From NCBI RefSeq assembly GCF_030463535.1, contig NC_132899.1, positions 14,851,490 through 14,915,489 on the forward strand: a stretch of DNA of 64,000 nt, given 5' to 3'. The stretch comes from Salminus brasiliensis. Its lineage: Eukaryota > Chordata > Actinopteri > Characiformes > Bryconidae. Both the position numbers and the translations under genes were made by a program. This document shows, piece after piece, positions 49,936 to 62,320 of the stretch. The notes beneath the pieces are model-generated. The model ran no database searches and had not been told where the DNA came from. It was given only the letters and a program-made list of their open reading frames with translations. Every line of letters starts with the position of its first letter. Position 1 is the stretch's first letter.

Positions 49936-51254
49936 TACTTCCTTGATTACCAGGTTTGATACTAATCTTTAGGGGGATAAAAATAAAGATTGGATCAGCT
50001 AGACTTCATAGACTACTTTCTCTTCACATGTTTGGTAACATGTTTAGAAAGTCTGTCTGAAATGTTGATTTATTGATATAGAAGAATATAGGAGAAGCAA
50101 ACCTTTCTAAAAGAAAATAATAGTTTGCACATTAAATTAACAGAGGTTTTTTTCTGTCGGCAATGTAAAATTAATTTATTTGAAGTAAAGTAAAATGTTA
50201 AAATGAGAGAGTTATTTGGCTAACCCAGTGTGTTTAGTTATAGTAACTATATTACCAGTGCTCTCCTGAAGTGGGTGGGCAGTACAGGTGTTCCTGATGA
50301 TCAGCTCCCACACCACAACTCCTCAAGTAGATCCTTATCTCCAAGGCCCACTAGAATGACTTTGTCCATCAAAGGCTCCTCAGTGAAGAAAAGCATTGCA
50401 TTTAACACTTCCAGTTAAGGTCAATTACCTACCGCTCCCAAGATTATCCTCTATTCAGGTTTTCTTTTTGGCCCCTTCGGCTGCAGTCTGTAAATCATCT
50501 AAATTAAAACAGGTTCATTTTAAACATGTTTTTCTATTGGTGCTGTTAAAAATAAACACAAATCAGCTGTTAAATCATGTGGTTTCGTTTCAGAAGAAAG
50601 AAGTGGGTCTGCTTCCTGACACATAACCGGATTTCAGGTGACCACGTTACATGATCCTGGACTGGTTTATATTACATTTATGTGCTACAGTAAATTCAAC
50701 CTTTGTACATGGTGGAGAAGACAGAATCAGTACTGGATTTTTCTTAATTCTTTACTTTGAACAGTTCAGCTGCTAGTGGTTGTTTGGGTACATTATTTTA
50801 ATATATAATGTATGGGCATTTATTATATTTGCTATAGAAAAATGGTATCTATCCACAGCAAAATGACCTTTTTTTTTTTTTTTTTTTTAAACAAATAGTT
50901 CCTCCTGTTATTTCAGCTGCTGTAAAAAGAGGGCTAGCAAGGCCACAGAACATTTCCCGTGCAGTGGCAGAGCACCACACAAGCCCTGCTGACTCTTGCA
51001 ACATAATATTTAAGCTTAACTCTGGCCTTTCTAGCCTTTATACATATTATAAACAGAGTTTCTGTAATAAATTGTAATACAAATGTTTTATTGGTACTTT
51101 TCCATTCTTACAATTATCAGTATGTGAGGCGTACAGCATAATCCTGATTGAAAGTAGGTTGAGTTCAAAGTAGCTGAAACGGTTTGAAAGACACCATCAT
51201 CTTTTACTTAGCAACCAAATCTGGACTTGGAGGGATGTCTTCATCCAGACCTAA

Positions 51255-52051
51255 TTAATGATCTGGAAAACATAACCATTCACTTTTCAACCAAACATCA
51301 ATGTGGAGACGTCTGGCAAAGTTCTCGTCAACAAGTTTTTGCTGGGTGGGATTGAACTGACCAACACCCAGTCGAATAGGAAAGGCAAGGAGCACATGCA
51401 GCAAAAGCATGACCATGGGTTGATACAGATCTGTTAAGACTAACTGTTGGATATAATCACCCTCAACTGAGAAACTGTTTGGGATAGTCAAGAAAACCCC
51501 AAGAACCACCAGGCACAGACCGGTCATAAACTGGAAACTGTGTCACTGTCAGGGTCTGTGTCCACAGTCAATAGAGTTTTACATTGCTGTTGACTAAGAG
51601 GCCAAGAGTGACCTTTCTGGCTTGACTAAAGTTTGCAGCTGACCACATGTACAAAGATTATGCCTTATAGAGGTCAAATGAGAGGAATATATTTAAGGAA
51701 TAAAAGATGAGGCATTAGACTTTAAGAACACTGCCAGCTGTTAAGCATAGTGGTGGTAACTGGGGTTATATTCCCCTGAGACATTGCACAAAGTGGGTGG
51801 AAAAAATTAGATACTAAAATGAGTCCTAGATACTAAAAAAAGTCCTTCGAACTTGGGCACCAAATTAAAGTCAAGGTAAAATTCCAGCTCAGGCAGGGGT
51901 TCCAGTTAGTAAGTTCATTACAGACACTCAAATGACATAATACACAGTTTATAATTAACCCTTCGTTGTAAAGACTGATTATTTTCTTACCTTGTTCTTG
52001 ATACTGCCTCTGACGTTTCCTCAAATCGTCACTAGAGGGCAGACAGGACAC
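51255..52051 (-). CDS. Unrecognised minus-strand ORF pair with exon-like flanks
   Basis: A 90-codon frame (51527-51255) starts MTGLCLVVLGVFLTIP, a hydrophobic stretch that could be a signal or membrane segment, and ends EWLCFPDH. Upstream, the frame starting at 52051 (MSCLPSSDDLRKRQRQYQEQ) contains CCTCTAG as a possible acceptor and a strong donor, CAAG then GTAAGAAA. An AATAAA lies downstream on the minus strand at 51092-51087. I recognise no family. It may be a small gene, a relic or chance. Confidence 0.15.
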
Positions 52052-52299
52052 AGACCTGGCTTTAGTACATTCCTTGCTCTTCTACTTCTAAACACTATTC
52101 TAGCTGTGGTATTGAAAGCCCAGGACAGGGTCATCTTCTAATGCCATATCCCAGAACAATAACGTCCATTAACCTGACTAGCACTTAAGGAGGACGTCTT
52201 GCTTTTCCTCGTCGTCTTAAATTTCCAAAAGTACAACTACAAGGCTTCGCTACAGCTGTATGAACAAACACAGACACATCAGATAATACAAGTAGTTCA

Positions 52300-52305
52300 T
52301 TTATT
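52300..52305 (-). terminator. csnk1d: csnk1d polyadenylation signal
   Basis: AATAAA on the minus strand, the first canonical signal met after the csnk1d stop codon. No competing AATAAA was seen between 54107 and this point. Confidence 0.5.
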
Positions 52306-53168
52306 TACACATGTACACAAAAAAGGTGCACAAATACAGTGATACAAATTCTGCTAGGGCTCATAGATTGGCATGACTTCACAAGACCAATAGTGTGGTG
52401 CCCAAAATGCCCATGGGCTTCAGAGACCTGGGTGATGCTGATCACAGATTCAGGCCGGAGACATCCACCCTCTCTAGATGTAACGGGTACATTAGAAGGA
52501 AGTATATGAGCAAGGCCCATATGCATCAGACATCTCAATGCAAGGACACTGATCAAAGAGCAGCTCCCTCCAATCCACTGTTATTGATAAGGATGTCAAA
52601 GTGGCAAAACAAAAAGAGCGGCTCAGATCAGAACACTTTCCCTGAGAAGCTTGATGCATAGAACCCAGGATTAACTTTTGGGTACATCTGCTGAGCCACA
52701 TCAGTGCTGGAACACTCTTTAAAGGAGACTCCCTTTTCACCCTTTCCACCCTGGGACTGCAGTGAAAAGCATCGGATCACTAAATGCAACCGCAGTTCGG
52801 AAGGGTCGGCTTACGTCAAACAAGCATATAGAAATCATCCAAGAAACACGTTCAAACAGCTAACAACTTGCATGTTACCTTTCCCTGCTCTTCTGAAACC
52901 TCAGATGTGCTCCCGTCAGGCCTTAAAACCAGGCGTTAGACTTTTACTTGGCAATCCTTCTGATGTCCAGCACTTCATTTCATTGGCATTGTGCAAAATA
53001 AGAAAACCCCTTGCTCCAGGACTGTTTGTGATTTGTGGCTAGTTCATAGTCTCTATTAGGTGAAAATGGAAACATTTACATGGATATATTACAATTTTCA
53101 CAGCTTGGAAATAGAAAAAAAAAGAGATACAACAAGGGGGAGGCAGTAATATACAGCAGTTAAGAAAG

Positions 53169-53198
53169 CTAGATGGGTCTGGTGAGCTTCACAGGGTC
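53169..53198 (-). CDS. csnk1d: Possible alternative csnk1d terminal coding exon
   Basis: A good acceptor ends at 53199. If exon 8 (ending CAG at 54612, phase 0) is joined here instead of to the exon at 54139, the tail becomes DPVKLTRPI before TAG at 53171-53169. Mammals have an analogous choice between delta-1 and delta-2 tails, although this tail does not resemble the mammalian delta-1 end. It may simply be 3' UTR. Confidence 0.3.
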   Translation of the reverse strand, partial: DPVKLTRPI

Positions 53199-54106
53199 CT
53201 GTGAAAAATATGATGCAGGAAAGGGTTAGTTTCATAACTGAAAAAGTGAGATTTTGGCCCCTTAGTGGTCTGTCCATACTAAAACACCAATGAGACCATG
53301 CAATAGGAACCCACTTTACACCACCCACCAGTTATATAAAGGGCTATCAAAATATAATAAAATAATAATTATAATTGGTCAAATAAAACCATAACAAGTC
53401 CAGATATGGATCCTGTTATAAAAAAAGGGAATTCGAAATGGGAAAGCTTAAAAAAAAACAACACATTACACCAAATGGAATCAATTAAACGAGTTAAATA
53501 CATAAGCCTTGAAGGAAAAAAACCTTACAACACATTATGGACGGAAAAAGTCATGGAGTTGTACGGATGTACAGAGAGGGTACAAGCAAGAAGAGAAACA
53601 CCAATGAAGAGGACACTGGAGTTTGGCTGGCTGATGCAGTCTCTGCTGGGTCAGTCTATAAACATCTCCTTTGATAGAAGTGATCTCACAATCCTCTGCT
53701 TGTGTGCACACATACAGTGTATATACCAGAGTGAAAATAGACAGAGTAAGAGACAGTACAAGAGAAAGCAGAGAGCAAGAAAGAGACCCTTAACAAAGAG
53801 GTCAAGTTGGTTTTGAACCATTTTGGTTATGTCGATTGAAGAGAGACTGATGGCCCTGCTTATTCACTGCTGAAGAGAAGAGCCGTCAATCAGCCATGTA
53901 CAGGTGGGTTAGCCACTGAACTCCATATTGCTGAGTGGAGACTTCTAAGACAGACGTAGAGTGAATCTAAAACATGAACAACAGAATTCCAATCAATATT
54001 ACATTTCTACAGAAACAGTGGCTTAACCAAAAAAAAAAAAGTAAAAATTACAAGCTTTTCAAACTCACCGGGTGCTGCTGCCGTCACACAAGCACATGGC
54101 GAGCAG

Positions 54107-55639
54107 CTACTTGCCGTGATGATCGAAGGGAATGCTATTCTGAGGTGAAGAAAGAGAACATTATAGTACCCTTTCTCATCCCATGACTGATTTATAGAAC
54201 AGGGTTTTTTCAGAAAGGAGTTGTGCAATAGTGAGAAATATTCTGAATACATGAAAGTACGTCCAGGGTGTCTCAATTTACTCGTTTATGACAATGCATT
54301 ATAACAAAATACATTAAATATGATCCAACAGTTCCTATACATGTAACAAGATGAATAACACCTGAAAGCAACATGAGCAGCATGAGTGAAGTTAACCTAA
54401 ATATGCTAGAATATGAAACCAGGGGCCTCCAAATATCAAAACATTACAGTTATAAGGTTCAAGTCATTTCAAGTTATAACCTTTAAGACGGTGTCAGATG
54501 TTAGGTTGACTGAGTTTATTAGGCTTTATCTGCCTGCTAAAACCCTCAGAGAGGCTGTGTGCTTGGGCCAGGGCCTCCAGCAGATACTTTGGGGGCAGGG
54601 CTAGCCTGTACCTGTGAGGTGGACATGCGAGAAGTGTCTTGGCGGCCCGTCAGGTCCGAGGAGGACACGTTAACGGGAGCACCACGGTGAAGCCGCATGC
54701 TAACTTTTCGTTCCCGCTCCATGCCGGTTACAGGTCGCGGTGAGGATGTGTTTGCTGTGAAACCAGTGAACAGAATATTTAGATAGATATAAAAAAAATG
54801 CTTTGAATGCTTGATCTACATAAAAGAAATGCACTTGTGTGTGCTTGTTCACCTGTGTGTGAGGTTGGAGTAAGGGGTGTTGGGGGTGCACCATCCTGTG
54901 TGGCGCGGGGTCTGCCTGAGGCTGAAGGAAGGCCTCTGGGGGCAGGATTCCTGCTGTGCCTCAATCTATCCTCCCGGTCTCTCCTCTCTCTTTCAGCCTC
55001 CTCTGCTGCACGGTTAGCACCCTTAGTAAGAACGCCATGAAAGACAGACTTAGAAATGCAGCACAGGTGAGTGTAACATTTGAACCTTGTTTGGAAATGC
55101 TCTACTGCTCATTTCACTCTCTATGCAGCAGTGGCTCATTGACAGATTGCATAGGAATCACATGGGAAACAAGGAAAATGATTTCTACAAAATACTTACA
55201 AACTTGAGCATATTCCAATCGAACACATAGTCATATGAGAATCCCTGTCTGTGGAACAAATTCCTGAAGAGCTGCCTCAAGTACGAGTAGTCAGGCTTGT
55301 CATCAAATCGCAGTGAGCGGCAGAAGTTGAGGTATGTGGCAAATTCAGCTGGAGGGATGCAAACACACACAAGATCAACTTCACTTTCTAACACTTGAAG
55401 CAGCTTTTCACTTCTCAGGTATGAATGACACAGGATAAAGTCCAGTAGGGTAAATACATACATGGGTAGCCCTTGCAAAGAACTTCAATGGGAGTAGACA
55501 TTTTCTTTTCACTGATGCGTTCATATTTCTGTCTCTTTGTAGCAGCCTTCAGACCCTGCCACGGCAGCGAGCCCAGGTTAAAATACATTAGCACATAGCC
55601 CAAAGACTCCAGGTCGTCACGCCGAGACTGCTCTGTGGC

Positions 55640-55680
<41 letters not shown>

Positions 55681-58600
55681 CTGTAACAAGGCATGTTAAA
55701 GGAAAGAGCTCAGAGACCTCTGCTGCAATACGCATGAGCAAGCAGTCACGTCAAGGGAAGCCAGTGTTTGCACATGTGCACACAGAGCAATGCTCCCAAT
55801 GAGATAAAAATACACACATAACCACTCAAGCATAGAGACAGCAATTCCATCTAGCCACATTCAAAGAAGATATAAAATCCTTACAGGAAAATAAGAACAG
55901 AAAGGTCAATTTGCTATTAATCACAGTAACTGATATTTATATGTAGTCTGTACAACAGTTATCTGAACGCCCAGTACTTACTTATATTGCAGGTGCAATA
56001 AGTAAAAGTACTAAGACACCTGCTGATTCATTGTTTCTTCAAAAAAACAAAACAAAAACATATGTCCACAAACATATGGACATTTGGCCAAACCTGTCAT
56101 AATGAGTTTTGAATGCTATATTATCCCAGAAACAATAGTGATAACCAATAGTCACCAAGACATTTTATGCTACTAAAATAATAGCATAATAGTGCAATTT
56201 GACCTTGTAAATATTCAAACATTCAAAGAGAAAACATTTAAATAACCAGAATATAACACAAATTTAAACAGTTTTTAAACAAGGTTGCTATACCAGATTC
56301 TTTACGTTTTTGGAGTCTCTTCGTCAAGTAAAAGCAATGAGCAATATACTAAGGTTATGTCCATATATTGTACACTACGTCAGTAACAATCATCATGACC
56401 GGTCTGAAAATGTGCATGATTGTTTACCTATGCCCAGGTGAGTGTTGATGGAGGCGTAACGGGCAGTCCCTGTCAGGTTCTTGTTCTCTCTATACGGAAT
56501 GTGCTGGTGTGTGCGGGCATCACGGTACTTCTTGGCCAGACCAAAATCAATGATATAGACTAGGTTGCCTTTCTTTCCCAGCCCCATCAAGAAGTTGTCA
56601 GGCTTCACGTCTCTGTGGATGAAGTTCTTGGAGTGGATGTACTCTATACGGCTAATCTGTAGGGAGGATTGGTAAACTTCCATCAAGACATGTTGAACCA
56701 AAATAGAGCCATACTGTCATGCAATACAAACTCTAACAAAACAGCAGGTCCAACAATTAAACCACAAAGACTTCATAAGCTTGATGGTTTGTACATTGAT
56801 TTTTGAAACCTAAAATTGATAACCACATGGAAAATGTGCAATATTGATCAGCTGACTATAGCAGTTAGGTAAAAGATGTCAAGCTGCTTCTCAGGGTATA
56901 AGACCTTAAATTGCTATAAGGCTTAATAATACAGGTACCAATTGCTTCGAATTCGCTCTGTGCTCATTAAAAGAACAGTTGTAAATTATAATCAAGCAAA
57001 CAATTTATTTCTCAACTTAAGTGTAGGGAGAAATTTTTGGGGGTTAAATTTTTTTTCTGCTGTTTTTGACTCACCATCTGGTCAGCTAACAGTAAGACAG
57101 TCTTAAGGCTGAATTTCCTAGAGCAGAAGTTGAAGAGGTCTTCCAGACTGGGTCCCAGAAGCTCCATCACCATCACATTGTAGTCCCCCTCTGCACCACA
57201 CCACTTTATGGTTGGGATACCAACTGCAGTGTGACAGAAAAACATCACAACACAACCTTTAGTTTGGAAACTTGTCACCAAAAATTGTATCCAATGCAAA
57301 CCCACCTAAACAAACAAGGCTATGTGCACTGCTTGGCAGATCCTCAGAGTAAACGCTTGTGTGACTGAAAGCTCTTCTAATAACTTATTTAATTATAGAA
57401 ATTCTTTACATCACCTCCTCCCTGCATCATCTTGTAGATCTTGCTTTCTATGTGAAGCTGAGGATGCTTTGTCTTCACACATTCCAGCTTGATGGCTACT
57501 TCCTCTCCAACAGAAATGTCCGTGCCTGAGGTAGGAGAAGAGAATGAACAAAGAAAGGAGAAAAAAAAGAAACTCATTAGGACACTGAAAGAGGTCACTG
57601 AATGCCTGTATCTCCAGCGAGCAAGTCAAGAGATTCCACTTGGATGACTGAAAAGTTGGAACAGTGACCTAATAGCGCAGTGGACCACACTGTGACAGCA
57701 CTTTGTAGGAAGTATTGCACTGGACAGTGGCCAAGTTAGGGCCCTCTGATTTCTGTGTCAGACAGAGATTTCTGCATCATGGATGGAATTACAGAATAGA
57801 GACAGATTTCGAGACTTGGGCAAGATTACTAAAGCTCAAAACATGTGGTTTTGTGTCATTTGTGCTTAATTCACCCAGAGGTTCAGATAAGTTTTATTAA
57901 ACTATTTTTTTCATTAATCCTGCCTTGCTTTTCTATACATCATAGCATCCAGCCCTCGCATGTCTGGAAAAGCTTGTTATAACTGACATGTTTCTCTGAG
58001 TAAACCGCAAATCTCACACTTCAAGAGCAGCACTATCAAACATCAGTTGACAGGATTTTACTTCATACACTCTTGACAAGCTGTTGTTAATTCTGCTAGT
58101 GTGGCTTTATGTTGATTTTCTTTCCTTCATTATGCAAAAGTGTGCTAATAGCATCTGGTTTAGCCTTATACATATGTAAGCAATTAAGTGTAATAAATAA
58201 GAAAAAAACAGAAATATGCAACAAAACATTTCCGACAGATCCTGTCTCAAACTGTCTTTTACCTGGGCAGTACAGAAAACATCTCCAAACACATTAAAAT
58301 GGATGTTTTTGGTGATACACAACCAATAAATATAGCTGATGGATCATTGAGGTTACATCACCCTATTTACGTTACATGAAATTCCAGTCATATACTTCTC
58401 TAAATTAACCATAACTACACATAAGAATAACAGAATAGCAAATATTTGAGATTTGAGCCATTCAGAATTCACCCTGTGAAAATCAACTGCTTGTAAAGGT
58501 CAATGAGGAACTAGGTCTCCTACTTCTGTTGCCCGAAACTCAAAATACCTGTTACTCAGGTTTGTAATTGAAAGTAGGAGTTTCAAACACAAACAAGCAC

Positions 58601-61600
58601 CTGGGATCCTGCTCTGTACCTGGGTAAACAAGTTCTTACCTAATCGGCTCCTACCCTGACTAGAAGCTGTATGTGCATATATATGTAAGTGCAGGTATTC
58701 TCTTCTTTGGTCAACATTGTTGAGCCAGTGAGCAGGTGGGGGGCCCATCCCCTTTCTAAAAGCTATGTAAACAGAACAGTGCTATCTGGCTGCAGTACAG
58801 CTCCAGAGGCACTGTAAAGACAACCAATAAAAGACATACCCTGTTACATAAGGAGATATAAAACGCTCTATAGCTCCTGAACTTGCTTCCATATGGTACA
58901 ACTCAACAGACATAAATTGCTGTCAAGGATTTAAGTGTGATGTATTGATCACTTTAAACTAACAAACAAGGAGTATAATAATTTGCCTAAAATCTAATTA
59001 CACTGTTGCAGAAGATGTAAAGAGGCGCTACGCCCACCGGAGCCTATAACATGCGATGCTCGTACTGATTGTCACTGAATAGGCACTTCACAGCATAAAA
59101 CTAACACCTCCCGAATACAGTAGGGTTACATAAGTTAGCAGCATGTTAAAGCAGTGGCGCGAGGGAGCAGGAAATTCTGGATGAGAAAAGGCACACAGGA
59201 ATCATTCTCTGGGTGAGTCACACACCTGAGGCCTCCCCCAGTGACACGCGTGAGGCATACTGGGAAACCCGACTGGCGAGGGAGCTAACGCAAAGAGGGA
59301 GCGGCATGGACATGGAAAATGCAGAGGAAAAGGCTTCTAAGAAAGATTGCTCAACAGTGGCAGCGTGGACAGGAATTGTGGATCATGCTTGGCACTTTTT
59401 AATTTTGTCATTTTGACAAATGACAGCTCCACAAATTCAATCAGACTAGTTGAGATGAGCTAGTATATAGATTATGACTGTTTTTTAGTACAAAATATCC
59501 TCTTGGCATCGATAAAGTGCCGAATGAGGCGCCGGGGCGAACTGCACAAGTGTGGTTACAAAACTATAATGCCTAAGGGGGAAAGAAGTCTGAAAGAGCA
59601 ACACACCCACTCCCATTTCACACACACCCCATTCAACATCTGCAAAGATCTGGAACTGAACAGAGGGTGTGGCAGTGCTGATCAGGGATCAGTTTCCACC
59701 CTCTGTATCCCAATCAACATAACAAGAGTACACTGATGTTTTCTGCATATTAGTTCTGATCTAAAACATGTTAAGGAGACTGTGAAAGTTCTGTCCCAAG
59801 AATCACCAACAATAAAAGAGGTGCCAACAACTTATTCACACCACATGTTCTTCTTTGTTTTGCCTGGATCTGTAGTCACACTCGTGTCATGAAGCATATA
59901 AAAGCACAGAATCAGTGCAAAATACACACGGAGTAAAATAAAATTGACATAATTGCTTTTGAGTGATGTTCTACAAGCATTTTGGATGCGTGAAGAAGAG
60001 GTTTACCTTTTCTTTTCGCTGAATGATCACTAAAATAGGGCAATACAAAGGTGCCATACCATTCATCAAGTGTCAGGTTGGCAGGTGACGTTAAGGCTGA
60101 CAATCACCATATTTAAACATCACTGAGAGCTTGTGGGACTAAGTAGAAATACATGGAGTAGAAATGTCTAACCAGCACTTTTTGTTAAGTAATTATATTA
60201 CATTCTTTTTGCTTTTTAATAATTCTTGACTGTCAGTGTGTAATAATGCAATGATGTAAATGTGTACAACATAAGCCCACTATCAATTAATCAACAAAGC
60301 ACTTAAGTGTAAATCATTAATATATAATCTATTAGTTAGCAATATTAAATGCCAAGCACTGACATAAAATGACTCAACATGTTTCTAGAGCCCCGTGCCA
60401 ATGGCTTAAGGCTTAATGGATTGATAAAATTAATAAAATGTAACGATTACAAAAACCAAAGGTCTCCTGACTAGAGAAAGGGTGGTAAAAAAAAACCTGT
60501 CACATACTAAGATTAAACCAATATTAACATTATAAATTAATGTTATAATACATACTAATTTACACCTAATTTAAAGTGCACTGCTTTAAGCTGTCCACCC
60601 AATAACTAGTTCACCCTTCTGCACACCAGGTTTCATAAGTAGCAACATGAAGTAGCTTAAAGATGCCAATACAAACTAGAGAAAAACATGTTACTTGCCA
60701 TTTTAATCTTTTACCAGCCATTATGCAAAATATCCATTCTATACATATTACACATATGAACACACACATTATACACATTTAGAAGTTTCAGTAAAGCAGT
60801 TTTACAACCTAATAATTTTAAGATTCCAGAGAAATTGAAGGAAGAGCAAGCCATCCAAAGGGAAAATAAACTATAAATATACAGATTACAGGCCAATACT
60901 CTGTAGATAATATGTACTGTCTACCCAAATCCACAGCCCAGCACCACCACATTGCCATTTATAGTAAGATGACATGCATATGATTACAACTGTTGCTGGC
61001 ACCAGACCCCCCCCCCCCCATGTCAATGTAAGCAAATCAGCTGAGCTGACATCACCTACTGGTGTGGCCATCTGATTTCTCCTGAAACCTGTCTAGACAT
61101 GTAAAGCTCACTACACTGTAAAGGATTGGTTGGTTAGAAAGCTTGGCTAGGTCAGTACACACCAAAATGAAAGACTTAACTTGTGGGTTGAACAAAATCC
61201 AGCACCAAATATGTTAGTCAATACAGTCATTTCAGATGGCAGAGGTTTACACAAGATGTGGCTTAAGCAAACAGGCTAATGTGAAGAAACACATAGCTAG
61301 CTATCCCATTTGACACATTTGGAAGACTGTCACTTCGACAAGTAAGAGACTGAGGTGTAACTTGGCTGGCTACCTACTTTCTCTCTCTCTTAACTAGTGT
61401 ATAGAAAAACAACTGAGGCCAAACTGGTGGGTTTCAGTCAAGACATTTAAACCTAAAACGACATCCTTTTAACGCTGTCATGACATTTCGACATAGCTAG
61501 CTAGGTGTCAATACCATGTTTGGATAAACATCATGTCATGTCACGTCTTGCTAGCTAGGTTCCCCAACTTTTCAGAGGGAAAACAACCTGAAGAAGGTAC

Positions 61601-61871
61601 AAAAAGGCTAGTTTAGGTTGTGGCAAAACATTTTAATACTGCTAGCTAGGTTGGGACCAACATCTAGATGTATAGCTTGCTAGCACAGGTTAGCACAGAG
61701 ACATCCGTTTCAAAGATTAGCATTTTTGTCGTCCTTAACATGGTTAAAGCCAGCTAGGTACATTGGTAAACTAGATATGTATCATTTATACTCACCCAAA
61801 TAAATGTCACCAAAAGATCCACTTCCAATTTTCCTGCCCAGTCTGTATCGGTTTCCCACTCGGAGCTCCAT
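54107..61871 (-). CDS. csnk1d: Casein kinase 1 delta (9 coding exons, 409 residues, delta-2 type tail)
   Basis: Constitutively active Ser/Thr kinase acting on PER clock proteins, Wnt components, tau and TDP-43, at centrosome, cytoplasm and nucleus. Coding exons: 61871-61796, 57525-57415, 57223-57075, 56656-56428, 55632-55462, 55348-55200, 55021-54853, 54754-54612, 54139-54107. They total 1230 nt with all phases closing, equal in length to human isoform 2. The start [21 protein letters not shown] is the family's. Key residues sit at human positions: Gly-loop 16-21, Lys38, Thr44 (mutated in human familial advanced sleep phase), catalytic Asp128 in [11 protein letters not shown] at 149-151, and Arg178 (the CK1 epsilon tau-hamster position). 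The regulatory tail, with [21 protein letters not shown] and [19 protein letters not shown], is conserved. It ends [10 protein letters not shown], as in delta-2 and similar to CK1 epsilon. Intron 1 is 4.3 kb. Confidence 0.97.
55641..55678 (-). repeat. (TG)19 tract abutting the csnk1d exon 5 acceptor
   Basis: On the transcribed strand, 19 TG units end 8 nt before the first base of the exon starting at 55632 (CGCCACAG intervenes). They replace an ordinary pyrimidine tract. Confidence 0.9.
55990..56095. mobile_element. Tc1-like terminal fragment in csnk1d intron
   Basis: AAAAGTACTAAGACACCTGC then TGATTCATTGTTTCTTC, followed by ATGTCCACAAACATATGGAC, matches the ends of the Tc1-like family seen elsewhere in the window. 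It is a short relic between coding exons 4 and 5. Confidence 0.4.
57526..61795 (-). other. csnk1d: csnk1d intron 1
   Basis: A 4.3 kb intron between the start-codon exon and the exon encoding Lys38. It holds AT-rich unique sequence, a poly-C run (about 61010-61019) and a cluster of AGCTAGCT-like short repeats (61280-61690). No other gene is supported. Confidence 0.75.
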
Positions 61872-62298
61872 TTCTGTGATGAGACCTACCCACTAGCTCG
61901 CAGTACAGCAAATTCAATTACTTACAAATCGACACTCAGGTGTGAAAACTTGCCCCTATATGAAACCAAACCAGTTTGCTTAACCAGAAGCTTTCTACGA
62001 CCTTTTTCACTTTACGCTACTCCTACCCCCCCAAATCCCTGAGGAAAATTCGGATCCTTCCGGCGGAGTTCAGATTTCACCATTCCTTTTCTAATGTACC
62101 CGTGACTAAAATGCCACAATATTAGCCTTGAATTAAAGCATAGAGTCTGTATATTATGCTCTTGTAGGTTTGATGGTCATTTTGTCCTCCTTTCATGAAG
62201 ATGGGAGTGGATTTTGTGACTCGACCCCCTCTCTCCGCCGCTGACTCCCAGCTGTCACAGGCCCTCTACCTTCAGAGTATAGCAGGGACGTAACGCTG

Positions 62299-62320
62299 TG
62301 ACATCACTTCCCCTAGCAAC
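62299..62320. promoter_or_regulatory. csnk1d: csnk1d promoter: CRE-like and RFX half-site
   Basis: About 430 nt upstream of the csnk1d ATG, TGACATCA (62299-62306, one base from the CRE TGACGTCA) is followed by CCCCTAGCAAC (62310-62320). The latter resembles the X1 box bound by RFX (consensus half RGYAAC). The surrounding 62190-62330 is GC-rich, as expected of a housekeeping promoter. The transcription start is not known. Confidence 0.4.

Larger units (their letters stand above)
48346..52285. other. slc16a3-csnk1d intergenic region
   Basis: About 3.9 kb between convergent genes. It holds two Tc1-like relics, a LINE-like fragment, AT-rich unique sequence and the exon-like ORF pair described separately. 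No RNA gene was recognised. Confidence 0.6.
52300..54106 (-). other. csnk1d: csnk1d 3' UTR region with possible extra splice
   Basis: Beyond the TAG at 54109-54107 there is a consensus donor (CACCCG then GTGAGT, exon end at 54068). An acceptor follows at 53199 (TTTTTCACAG). Splicing between them would place the remaining 3' UTR at 53198 to about 52280, where AATAAA occurs on the minus strand at 52305-52300. Unspliced read-through would give a UTR of about 1.8 kb. The 136-codon plus-strand frame at 53406-53816 is antisense noise. Confidence 0.5.

Noticed and set aside
53406..53816. 136-codon plus-strand ORF
   Set aside because: Lys/Arg-rich and antisense to the csnk1d 3' region, with no splice or promoter context and no recognisable family.
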